This document shows, one piece after another, positions 46,673 to 54,671 of a DNA stretch of 64,000 nucleotides. The position numbers were made by a program, and so were the translations under genes. Position 1 is the stretch's first letter; every line of letters begins with the position of its first letter. A model generated the notes under the pieces. The model had not been told where the DNA came from. It saw only the letters and a list, made by a program, of their open reading frames with translations, and did not search any database. This DNA is from Deltaproteobacteria bacterium (GTDB lineage Bacteria > Myxococcota_A > Polyangia > JAAYKL01): the NCBI GenBank assembly GCA_030595125.1, contig JAUVDV010000010.1, positions 18,862 through 82,861 on the forward strand, in the 5' to 3' direction.

Positions 46673-47422
46673 ATGTACAAGGCAATAATGACAGCGCTTC
46701 TCGCCGGACTGATTGGATCCGCCGGCGTTGTGGGCTGCGGCGACGATGACACAAGCAGCGCCGACACGGATACGGACGCCGATTCTGACAGCGACGGTGA
46801 CACCGATTCGGACTCCGACTCGGATACTGACACTGACACCGACTCGGACACTGATACGGATGTTACTTACGGTGTGTGCAAATTGAGCTGCACCACGCCC
46901 GCAGACTGCGTGCCGGACGACCCCAACGAAACACATGACGCGAACAACTTCGACTGCACTGATGACGTTTGCTCATGGAAGGGCTGCCTCAACACCGCAG
47001 AGTGCGTAGCAGTCTTCCCCTCCACCGCCGGCATCGATTGCGACACCAACGTGGACCCGCCGGCGTGCCACGCCCCTTGCACCACTGCCGACGACTGCGC
47101 CATTGATTCTTCGCTACAGCTCTTTCCAATCTACGGGGCCGACAATTCCACATGCGACAACAGCCTGTGCGTCTGGAACGGATGCAACGACGACGCAGAG
47201 TGCACCGCGGCGTATCCCAGCCAGACATGGGTCTGCTATGAATATATGGATACGCCCGTATGCAGCGTCGGCTGCACGACGCCTTCCGACTGCGTCTTGA
47301 CGGGTGATCTCTTCGCCGAGGACCACTGGCTGTGCACCGACGGCGCCTGCGAGCACTTGGGCTGCATCACCACCGCAGAGTGCACGGACGCCCACACCGC
47401 AGATCACGTCTGCGTGAAGTAG
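46673..47422 (+). CDS. Cys-rich lipoprotein with (DTDS)n linker
   Basis: 249 residues, with a good ribosome binding site (TGGAGG). Lipobox GVVGC (Cys22), an Asp/Ser/Thr run (about 32-62), then about six short Cys-repeat units such as CTTPADCVPDD, CTTADDCAI, CNDDAECTA and CTTPSDCVL. Each has a C-x5-C spacing, as in the lipoprotein at 9649. The head is probably a row of disulfide-linked knots. It precedes the S9 peptidase gene by 88 bp, on the same strand. Confidence 0.75.
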   Translation: MYKAIMTALLAGLIGSAGVVGCGDDDTSSADTDTDADSDSDGDTDSDSDSDTDTDTDSDTDTDVTYGVCKLSCTTPADCVPDDPNETHDANNFDCTDDVCSWKGCLNTAECVAVFPSTAGIDCDTNVDPPACHAPCTTADDCAIDSSLQLFPIYGADNSTCDNSLCVWNGCNDDAECTAAYPSQTWVCYEYMDTPVCSVGCTTPSDCVLTGDLFAEDHWLCTDGACEHLGCITTAECTDAHTADHVCVK

Positions 47423-47510
47423 CTCCCTCCCGGTTCCACTGGTCTCCCCACCCCACTTCCGGTATAAAGCAAAAATCCCAAAGCGACCCGGACACCCAAG
47501 GAGGATCTTC

Positions 47511-49664
47511 ATGTTCGAATCGGCATTCAACTCCCGCGCACTCACCATCGTGGCCGTCGCGCTGGCCCTCACCCTGTCGAGCGGCCCGGCATCGGCAAAG
47601 AAGAAGAGAGTCTTCTCGGTCGAGGATCTGTACAAGGTGGGCCGGGTGAGCCAGCTCGCGGTGGCGCCGAACGATGATCTGGCGGCCTTCGCGGTCAAGA
47701 CCTTTGACATGAAGACCAACAAAAATGTGACGCACCTCTGGATCGCTGACCTGAGTTCCGGAAAGTCCCGTCAGATCACGAACGCCGAGAAATCCGACTG
47801 GGCTCCCCGATGGATGCCCGACGGCCGCCTGGCGTTCCTGTCCGCGAGATCGGGAAAGCCCCAGATATGGGCCATCCACCTGGACGGCGGCGAGGCGGTT
47901 CAGTTAACGGATCTTCCACTGGGGATAGACAACTTCGCGGTGGCCCCAAACGGCGAGCACGTGGCCGCTGTGATATCCGTCTTCCCGAAGTGCGAGACCA
48001 TGAAATGCAACGATCGCAAGGCACAGGCCAAGGAATCGGACAAGGTGAAGGCCCGTGTGATCGACAAGCTGCTGTACAGGATATGGGACACATGGCTGGA
48101 CGAGCGCAGGGGCCACGTGATCTGGATTCCCCTCAACGGCGGCGAACCGAGGGATCTCACGCCGGGCGACATGCAGACACCGCCCCACGATCTCGGCGGC
48201 CACATGGATCTGAGCATCTCTCCCGACGGGGACGAGGTCGTATTCACCTCCAACACCACGGCAAACCCCGCGTGGAACACCAACAACGACATCTTCGCCG
48301 TCTCCGTTCTCTCCGGGGAACCGCGCAATCTCACCGCCGAGCACGAGGGCTGCGAGGCCGAACCGATCTACTCCCCCGACGGAAAGTACATCTCCTACCT
48401 GGCCATGGAGCGACCCGGCTTCGAGGCCGATCGCAAGACCCTCATGCTCTATGACCGCAAATCGAAGAAGCGCATCCCCCTCACGGATTCCCTCGACCGC
48501 TCGGTGTACAGCTACTCCTGGGCCCCCAACGGCAAGAATATCGTCTTCTATGCGGCGGATCTGGGCCGCGTCTCCCTGTACAAGGTCTCCGTCCCCTCCG
48601 GAGAGGTCAAGAAACTCGTGGACAAGGGCGTGAACTCAAGCCCCCAGGTGACCAGCGACGGCAGAAAAATAGTATATCTGGGGCAGAACATGTCCAGCCC
48701 CACCGAAGTGTACACGGTCAAAATGTCCGGCTCCCGCATCAAGCAGATCAGTCACATCAACGACGACCTGATGGGCCGGATCGAGATGGGGAATTTCGAG
48801 GACATCGAGTACAAGGGCGCGAACGGCGACAAGATCCACGGTTTCCTGCTCAAGCCCCCCGGGTTCGACCCCAAGAAGAAGTACCCCCTGCTGATGCTCA
48901 TCCACGGCGGTCCCCAGGGCGCGTTCGGCGACAGTTTTCACCCGAGGTGGAATATGCAGATGTTCGCGACCCCCGGGTTTGTCGTGGCGGCTGTCAACTT
49001 CCACGGCTCCGTGGGATACGGTCAGGATTTCACAGATTCCATCAGCGGCGACTGGGGAGGCAAGCCCTACGAGGACATAATGAAGGGCGTGGACCACGTG
49101 ACCGAAACGTACTCTTTCGTGGACGGCGACAATGTCTCTGCTGCGGGCGCATCCTACGGCGGATACATGGTCAACTGGATAATGGGACACACCGACAGGT
49201 TCCGGAGCCTGGTCTCCCACGACGGAGTATACGAGCTGGTCTCCATGTACGGCTCAACCGAGGAGCTCTGGTTCCCCGAGTGGGAGAACAACGGCACGCC
49301 CTGGGACGCGCCGGAGCTCTACGAGAAGTTCAACCCGGCCAACCACGTCAAGAACTTCAAGACGCCCACCCTCGTGATCCACGGCGAGCACGACTACCGG
49401 GTGCCATACACTCAGGGATTGCAGCTCTTCACCGCCCTTCAGCGTCAGGGCGTGGAGTCCAGGCTCATCTTCTTCCCGGACGAAACACACTTCGTTCAGA
49501 AACCCCAGAACGCGCGCCTCTGGTGGAACTCGGTCCTGGGCTGGCTGGCCGATCACGCCGACCTGAAATGGACTCCGCCGGGCAAGCAGTTCGGAAAAAA
49601 GGGCAAGCGCAAGGGAAAGGTCAAGAAGATCGCCGGTCGACGGGGATCCTTCAGGAACCGGTAG
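47511..49664 (+). CDS. S9-family prolyl-oligopeptidase-like exported peptidase
   Basis: 717 residues. Shine-Dalgarno AAGGAGG supports the ATG. Signal peptide AVALALTLSSGPASA. An N-terminal seven-bladed propeller (DLSSGKSRQITNAEKSDWAP, TSNTTANPAWN, LYDRKSKKRIPL) is followed by an alpha/beta hydrolase domain with the nucleophile in GASYGGYM, Asp in GEHDYRVPY and His in DETHF. This is the triad order of acylaminoacyl-peptidase or DPP-IV-like proteins. Likely a periplasmic peptidase. It ends in a Lys/Arg-rich tail. The fRMsr gene starts 6 bp later. Confidence 0.95.
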   Translation: MFESAFNSRALTIVAVALALTLSSGPASAKKKRVFSVEDLYKVGRVSQLAVAPNDDLAAFAVKTFDMKTNKNVTHLWIADLSSGKSRQITNAEKSDWAPRWMPDGRLAFLSARSGKPQIWAIHLDGGEAVQLTDLPLGIDNFAVAPNGEHVAAVISVFPKCETMKCNDRKAQAKESDKVKARVIDKLLYRIWDTWLDERRGHVIWIPLNGGEPRDLTPGDMQTPPHDLGGHMDLSISPDGDEVVFTSNTTANPAWNTNNDIFAVSVLSGEPRNLTAEHEGCEAEPIYSPDGKYISYLAMERPGFEADRKTLMLYDRKSKKRIPLTDSLDRSVYSYSWAPNGKNIVFYAADLGRVSLYKVSVPSGEVKKLVDKGVNSSPQVTSDGRKIVYLGQNMSSPTEVYTVKMSGSRIKQISHINDDLMGRIEMGNFEDIEYKGANGDKIHGFLLKPPGFDPKKKYPLLMLIHGGPQGAFGDSFHPRWNMQMFATPGFVVAAVNFHGSVGYGQDFTDSISGDWGGKPYEDIMKGVDHVTETYSFVDGDNVSAAGASYGGYMVNWIMGHTDRFRSLVSHDGVYELVSMYGSTEELWFPEWENNGTPWDAPELYEKFNPANHVKNFKTPTLVIHGEHDYRVPYTQGLQLFTALQRQGVESRLIFFPDETHFVQKPQNARLWWNSVLGWLADHADLKWTPPGKQFGKKGKRKGKVKKIAGRRGSFRNR

Positions 49665-49670
49665 GCCCCA

Positions 49671-50132
49671 ATGGACGCACAACTAAAACAAGACAAATAC
49701 AACAAGGTCATTTCGGCACTCGAATCGGCCTGGCGAGAAACCGACGATCCAGTTGCCCGGATGGCCACGGTTGCGGCTCTTTTATTTCGGGACTTCGACG
49801 ACTTCTTCTGGTCCGGTTTCTACCTGTTGCGCGACAACAACCTCACGGTCGGCCCCTATCTCGGCGCTCCCGCTGCGGTCGTCCTGCCCCGCAATCTCGG
49901 TGTCTGCTGGAGCGCCGTGAACAGCAACGAGACTATTGTGGTCGCCAACGTGCACGAATTTGAGGGACACGTGCGCGTCGAGGGTAGATCAAACTCCGAG
50001 ATCTCGGTTCCGCTCAAAGGAACGTCGGAAGAGGTGCTTGGTGTTTTCCACGTCGATCACGCCGACTTCGACGCCTTCGATTCCGTCGACATCGATGCTC
50101 TGGAACGAATCGTGTCCATGCTTTCCGTTTAA
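49671..50132 (+). CDS. GAF-domain protein, divergent free methionine-R-sulfoxide reductase
   Basis: 153 residues. The sequence follows fRMsr proteins: FFWSGFYLLRDNNLTVGPYLG, LGVCWSAV, ANVHEFEGHVRV, NSEISVPLKG and LGVFHVDHADFDAFDSVD. fRMsr normally has three cysteines. Here only the Cys in GVC remains; the other two positions are Val (in AAVVLP) and Val or Glu (in HVRVEG). It could still reduce with one Cys, or it could only bind a ligand. It is coupled to the S9 peptidase gene (6 bp). Confidence 0.8.
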   Translation: MDAQLKQDKYNKVISALESAWRETDDPVARMATVAALLFRDFDDFFWSGFYLLRDNNLTVGPYLGAPAAVVLPRNLGVCWSAVNSNETIVVANVHEFEGHVRVEGRSNSEISVPLKGTSEEVLGVFHVDHADFDAFDSVDIDALERIVSMLSV

Positions 50133-50161
50133 TCAGGACCGACAGCTTCCAGGCTACCGCT

Positions 50162-50701
50162 CTACCTGCACTGGTTCCAGTATGCGTCGGTGCTATCGGC
50201 CTTGATGCGGCACTGGGCAACTTGCTGGCTGGGGCCCTCTGTTGCGGCTTCCTCGACGCACTTCTTGACCTCTTCGTCCCGCTCGGCCTTCTTGTCGGCG
50301 ATTTTCTCCCTGGCCGCTTTCACGGCAGCTTCCTTGTTGGGGCCGAGCGCCTGAAGGTCGGGATCGAACTGCTTTGAGGTTATCTCTTTTTTCTTGGCGT
50401 AATCCTCATTCAGCTTGGCCTTCTCTTCGTCGCTTTCGGCTTCCTTGAGTTTGGCCGCGAGCTCATCGTCCCATCCCTTGAGATCCTTGGCGCGCCAATC
50501 GACCAGTTTCTTCTCCTGGGCCTTGAAATCTTCATCTATGCTGGCGAGCAGGTCCTTCTCCACGGGAAGAGGCCCATCCGCGCGCAACCCGACCAGGTTT
50601 TCACACATCTGGCCAATCTCGGCGTCCGTGGCGGCCGGAATACACGAAACCACAACGGTCCCCACGAAACAAAACACCGCAGTCAGAATCAGGTTTTTCA
50701 T
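50162..50701 (-). CDS. Charged helical lipoprotein
   Basis: 179 residues. Lipobox VVVSC (Cys20), then long Lys/Glu-rich helices (EKKLVDWRAKDLKGWDDELA, ESDEEKAKLNEDYAKK). A Cys early in the mature part (QMCENL) and three more near the C terminus may make disulfides. It resembles an elongated periplasmic coiled coil. Family not recognised. It converges on the fRMsr gene, 29 bp away. Confidence 0.68.
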   Translation of the reverse strand: MKNLILTAVFCFVGTVVVSCIPAATDAEIGQMCENLVGLRADGPLPVEKDLLASIDEDFKAQEKKLVDWRAKDLKGWDDELAAKLKEAESDEEKAKLNEDYAKKKEITSKQFDPDLQALGPNKEAAVKAAREKIADKKAERDEEVKKCVEEAATEGPSQQVAQCRIKADSTDAYWNQCR

Positions 50702-50927
50702 TTTTCCCCCTTTTCGCTGTCCCGCACTTCAGACGAGACAACCAGATTTGGTCGTTTCGAAATCGTTCTATGTTGAAAGCGAGGCCATTTTACCAGCCAA
50801 CACATTTCCTTGGCAAGGGGGTATGCTTCATGGACACAGTGGACATCCAACCACTTTAACGCTCGCAGGGAAGGTGGTATTATTAGTGTGACTTAAAACT
50901 GACTTTTACCTGGCAAAGGACAATCCC

Positions 50928-51356
50928 ATGACAACAACACAATTGTTCGTACGGCTGGCCCTCGTTCTGGTCGCAACATCCCTGGTTCTCGGCTGCGGCG
51001 ACACTACCCCGCCCTTACTTGACGGGGGCACCGACACTGATACCGACACTGATACCGACACTGATTCGGACGGTGACACCGACACGGACGCGGACACAGA
51101 CGGTGATACCGACTCCGACTCGGACACGGACTCCGACACCGACTCCGACACGGACGAGTGCATTCCCGACTCCTCGGACTCCGACCCCTGTTTCGAGGAC
51201 AACTGCTGCGGCTTCACTCCCAGCGGTGATGGAGGAGACTGCTCCGCCTGGTCTGGACCCGGCGGTGAGGGCTGCGAGTGCACCTGGGGTGACTACACAG
51301 TGACCTGCGACGGGATCGGCGGCGTGAGTCCCCTCTGCGAGTGCGAGGAAGCCTAG
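50928..51356 (+). CDS. Small Cys-rich lipoprotein with (DTDS)n linker
   Basis: 142 residues. Lipobox SLVLGC (Cys23), an Asp-Thr/Asp-Ser run (about 36-80), then a 60-residue head with closely spaced Cys (CFEDNCCGF, CSAWSGPGG, CECTWGDYTVTC, CECEEA). This is the shortest of the nine linker lipoproteins, so about a third is linker. Upstream, GGTATTATT about 45 bp before the ATG recurs before the lipoprotein gene at 62813. Confidence 0.72.
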   Translation: MTTTQLFVRLALVLVATSLVLGCGDTTPPLLDGGTDTDTDTDTDTDSDGDTDTDADTDGDTDSDSDTDSDTDSDTDECIPDSSDSDPCFEDNCCGFTPSGDGGDCSAWSGPGGEGCECTWGDYTVTCDGIGGVSPLCECEEA

Positions 51357-51413
51357 CCCCCGCATAGAGCCTATATGATCTAGCCTCCAATAGATCTCTC
51401 GACCGACCTCTCA

Positions 51414-51558
51414 CCGCGCCGTAAACGACGCGGCAACGATGCGGCTGCGCCGCAAGGCCGTGCGGCCTCGCGCCCGAATCAGCCCGCAGGGCTTGCCGAT
51501 GGACATGGAAGCCCGATTCAGATCGACAGGCATCGTTGCCGCGGTGTTTACACCGCGG
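51414..51558. repeat. Composite inverted-repeat element 3
   Basis: 29-bp arms (51414-51442 and 51530-51558), with CCGCGCCGTAAACGACGCGG plus CAACGATGC on the left. The right arm is the complement with changes in the loop only. The centre has AGCCCGCAGGGCTTGC and GCCGCAAGGCCGTGCGGCC hairpins. It lies in the 240-bp gap between two genes. Confidence 0.85.
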
Positions 51559-51596
51559 GCGAAGGCGGGGCAGGTACCACACACATTATGACCAGC

Positions 51597-52568
51597 CTAC
51601 CGCGGTGGAATTCTGACAGCGAGCAGGGCGAGGTCGGTGGGTTTTGCGATTTCAACCCGCCCGGAGATGCAGGCGGGAACCATGACGGTCTGTCCCAGTC
51701 CGAGGGTGTCGGAACCATTGCCGGCCTGAACAGAAGCTTCGCCGCTGCCGCTGACGCCCATGAGGATCAACGGACCGTCGCCTTCGAGAAGGGCCTCTCC
51801 CTCCCCTGCCTTGATGATCTCCATGGAGAAATAAGGGCACGCGATCCCCTCCCTGCCGGAGACGGGTCTCTCGATACGCGGCGGCCCCACCTGTGCGTAG
51901 TTGATTGATTCGAGAGCTTCATCGATATGCAGCTGTCGCGGATTGCCGTCGAGTCCCACCCGGTTCCAGTCGAAGACCCGGTACGTTGTGCTCGAAGCCT
52001 GCTGCACCTCCGCCAAAACTATTCCCTCTCCGATAGCGTGAACCGTCCGCGCGGGAAGAAACACAAAATCTCCTGCGCTCACCGGCATCCGGTGAAGCAA
52101 ACTCTCCACCTCTCCACCCTTCAGGGCCTCCGTGAAACGCTCCCGATCCACCCCCGGCACAAGCCCCACATAAAGCGCCGACCCCGGCTCGCAGTCGATG
52201 ACGTACCATGCCTCGGTCTTTGGACGAGCCCCAACGCCGATCCTGGCGCACGCCGCCTCGTCCGGATGCACCTGCACCGACAGAGTCCGTTGCGCATCGA
52301 TGAACTTCATCAACAGGGGGAACCGTCCCTCCAGCAACGACACCCCTCCAAGAAGATCGTTGGGATAACACTCTACCAGGTGCTCCAGGGTCTTTCCGTC
52401 GAGCCGCGAGCCCGTCACTATCGATTGATCGGTGGGGAGATCCACTATCTCCCACGACTCGCCAAAGGGCTCGCTCGCGGGAAGCTCCTTGCCCAGACTG
52501 GACTCGAGGCGACGTCCTCCCCACACAACGGATTTAAAAAGAGGTCTAAATTTCAGGGTTTCCAGCAT
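51597..52568 (-). CDS. manA: Type I phosphomannose isomerase
   Basis: 323 residues. Interconverts fructose-6-phosphate and mannose-6-phosphate with zinc. The opening KFRPLFKSVVWGGRRLE, FPLLMKFIDAQRTLSVQVHPDE (zinc His and Glu), RPKTEAWYVI and GDFVFLPARTVHAIG (second zinc His) define the family. This is the short form (about 320 residues) common in Firmicutes and myxobacteria. It probably supplies mannose for surface polysaccharide. It diverges from the DsbA-like gene. Confidence 0.93.
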   Translation of the reverse strand: MLETLKFRPLFKSVVWGGRRLESSLGKELPASEPFGESWEIVDLPTDQSIVTGSRLDGKTLEHLVECYPNDLLGGVSLLEGRFPLLMKFIDAQRTLSVQVHPDEAACARIGVGARPKTEAWYVIDCEPGSALYVGLVPGVDRERFTEALKGGEVESLLHRMPVSAGDFVFLPARTVHAIGEGIVLAEVQQASSTTYRVFDWNRVGLDGNPRQLHIDEALESINYAQVGPPRIERPVSGREGIACPYFSMEIIKAGEGEALLEGDGPLILMGVSGSGEASVQAGNGSDTLGLGQTVMVPACISGRVEIAKPTDLALLAVRIPPR

Positions 52569-52599
52569 GATCGACTCGCCTCCGTTTCAACCTGTCCGG

Positions 52600-52626
52600 G
52601 TGACAATGCGATAGATATCGTATAAT
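52600..52626 (+). promoter_or_regulatory. Candidate promoter for DsbA-like lipoprotein gene
   Basis: GTGACA and a perfect TATAAT (52621-52626) are 15 bp apart, and the -10 lies 32 bp before the ATG. Spacing is short but the -10 is ideal. Confidence 0.45.
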
Positions 52627-52658
52627 TGTTTTCAAGGAAAATCGAGACAGGTGAATAG

Positions 52659-53363
52659 ATGCTGAAAAATATCGCCCTCACCCTGATGACGTCTGCGGCG
52701 CTTCTCGTGATGACACAGGGCTGCAGAGACCCGGAGGAAACGTGGACGCCGCCGGACGAGTGGGTATTCGACGGATCCGTACCGGACGATGCCGGACCGG
52801 GAGAATACTGCCCGGAGGGAACGCCTGACCTCTTCAACAACGCCTACAGCCCTTACTTCGGTGGGGAAGAAGACATCCGACTCGAGGTGGTCAATATCTC
52901 CTACTTCAGGTGCCCTCACTGCGCGCATTTCGCCGGATCGGCCAAACAGATCTGGGCTGACCGGGACGACTTCATGGCGCACGTGCGCTTCTACTACCAC
53001 CACTACCCGTTCAACTACGAATCCGCCTGGGAACTCCACGCCACCTCAGTCGCCGCCGGACAGCAGGGGATGGAAAACTTCTGGGCCGTCCACGACTACT
53101 TGTACGACGGCGTCGACGACAACGACCCGTCCGTGTACTACAGCAACGAAGAGGTCCTGGCTTTCTGCGACGATATTCTCTACCTCGACATGGAGAAACT
53201 CGAGGAGGACCGTCTGGACGAGCAGACCTACGCCTTCCTGGAGTGGGACAAGGGACAGGCGCTGGCGCAGGGTGTCGGGGGAACCCCAACGGTCTTCGTC
53301 TGCGGCGAAAAGCGGAGCTACAGTAACATCGAAGCGATCGTGGACAGCTTTCTATATCCCTGA
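52659..53363 (+). CDS. DsbA-like thioredoxin-fold lipoprotein
   Basis: 234 residues. Lipobox MTQGC (Cys22). A redox site CPHC in SYFRCPHCAHFAG, helical insert, and the cis-Pro loop GVGGTPTVFVCG match the DsbA/DsbC-type thioredoxin fold. A further CG after the cis-Pro strand could be a third Cys. Likely oxidises or shuffles disulfides outside the cytoplasm, which would be useful for the Cys-rich lipoproteins encoded nearby. A promoter-like TATAAT precedes it. Confidence 0.9.
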   Translation: MLKNIALTLMTSAALLVMTQGCRDPEETWTPPDEWVFDGSVPDDAGPGEYCPEGTPDLFNNAYSPYFGGEEDIRLEVVNISYFRCPHCAHFAGSAKQIWADRDDFMAHVRFYYHHYPFNYESAWELHATSVAAGQQGMENFWAVHDYLYDGVDDNDPSVYYSNEEVLAFCDDILYLDMEKLEEDRLDEQTYAFLEWDKGQALAQGVGGTPTVFVCGEKRSYSNIEAIVDSFLYP

Positions 53364-53374
53364 ATCGACATGAC

Positions 53375-53953
53375 TCATCCAGAAAAACCCCGCGTGGGAA
53401 CAGGATAATCCACGTCCCACAGCACATCTCCGCCGCGTTCCTTTGCGTTGGCGTACCGCGCCGCGAAGAAGAGCAGATCCGACGCGCGGTTGAGAAACCT
53501 TATCACGATCTCGTCCACTTCCTCCTCATCCAGAAGCAGGCAGAGCTGTCTCTCAGCTCTCCGGCATACGGTCCTGGCAACGTGTAACAAGGCCGCCGCC
53601 ACGCACCCGCCGGGAAGAACGAACCCCTCTATGGCGCCCGTGTCTTTTTCGAGGCGATCGATGGCCTGCTCCAGAAACTGCACATCCTCCTCACTCACCG
53701 AAACACCGGAAGGCCCGACGCCCGGAGGCGCGGCCACGATGGACGAGCAGTTGTAGAAACGATGCTCCATGAACCCGAGCACCTCGTCGAGGAGCTCGTC
53801 GTCGGCGAATGCCCGCGCGGCGCCGATAAAGGCATTAGCCTCGTCCACGGTCCCGTAGGCATCGACTCGTTGGGACGCCTTGGATACCCTCGTGCCGTCG
53901 AGGAGCGAAGTGGTGCCGTTGTCTCCGGTGCGTGTGTATATTCTGGACTTCAT
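53375..53953 (-). CDS. PduO-type cob(I)alamin adenosyltransferase
   Basis: 192 residues. Features: IYTRTGDNGTTSLLDG (ATP loop), VDAYGTVDEANAFIGAA, RTVCRRAERQL and FLNRASDLLFFAARYAN. It makes adenosylcobalamin, the cofactor of the methylmalonyl-CoA mutase encoded at 2-6 kb and of the mutases that MutL/GlmL proteins serve. The gene lies 9 bp downstream of the LolA-like gene on the same strand. Confidence 0.93.
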   Translation of the reverse strand: MKSRIYTRTGDNGTTSLLDGTRVSKASQRVDAYGTVDEANAFIGAARAFADDELLDEVLGFMEHRFYNCSSIVAAPPGVGPSGVSVSEEDVQFLEQAIDRLEKDTGAIEGFVLPGGCVAAALLHVARTVCRRAERQLCLLLDEEEVDEIVIRFLNRASDLLFFAARYANAKERGGDVLWDVDYPVPTRGFSG

Positions 53954-53962
53954 GAACGGAGC

Positions 53963-54574
53963 TTAGCTCACATTCGCAGGTTTTTCGAACAGATTGGGCG
54001 CAGGAGTGGGGTTGAGCTTGACGTTTTCGAAAGCAATCCGGGTCAGATCTCCGGACCCCGACACCATCTCCACCCACGAGACCACTCCTGCCGCACCCAT
54101 CTTCACGCGGATCTCGGAGAAAACATTCTTGACCGCCGGCTCGAAGGGAACCAGGCGCTTGACCCCGTTCGGCAGGTCGGAAACATCATAGAATTTCTCC
54201 ATTCTGTCGAACTGCCCTGCGGTCAGAACCAGCAGGTGTTCGGACAGAACCTTCATCACCGGATCTTTTGAAAGATCGAAGCCCTTGGTGACGCCCATAT
54301 CCGGATAGTGGATCCAGGCGGTTCCCTTGTTGACCACCAGCACCGAGCGCGACGGAGATGTCATCTCCCATCGCAGGAGACCGGGGCCGCCGAGGGTCAA
54401 CTTTCCCGAGGAAGTGATTGTGTCGGACAGCACCACGAGCGTGCGCGTCATCACAAAATCGGCGCTCAACCGGCTCGGGGGATTTGGCTCTCCACCCGAA
54501 ACGATACCGGGCGCGATCACGGCGAGGACGACCGCGACGGTCAACAGGCGTGGAAATGGTGTTTTTTTACTCAT
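53963..54574 (-). CDS. LolA-like outer-membrane lipoprotein carrier protein
   Basis: 203 residues. Signal peptide TVAVVLAVIAPGIVSGG, then a half-barrel pattern: SADFVMTRTLVVLSDTITSSGKLTLGGPGLLRWEM (core GKLTLGGPGLLRWEM) and VNKGTAWIHYPDMGVTKGF. Such LolA-like proteins carry lipoproteins or glycolipids across the periplasm, consistent with the many lipoproteins of this window. It could also be a LolA paralogue of other function, since LolA itself is usually linked to ftsK or other genes. Confidence 0.8.
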   Translation of the reverse strand: MSKKTPFPRLLTVAVVLAVIAPGIVSGGEPNPPSRLSADFVMTRTLVVLSDTITSSGKLTLGGPGLLRWEMTSPSRSVLVVNKGTAWIHYPDMGVTKGFDLSKDPVMKVLSEHLLVLTAGQFDRMEKFYDVSDLPNGVKRLVPFEPAVKNVFSEIRVKMGAAGVVSWVEMVSGSGDLTRIAFENVKLNPTPAPNLFEKPANVS

Positions 54575-54671
54575 ATCGTGCTCTTGGACCCCGAATTTGC
54601 GGACTTTATTCGAATTCTGTCAAGCACTTCGGCTCGCCCTGTCGGCAATGGTGAGTTAGACTGTCTCGACG

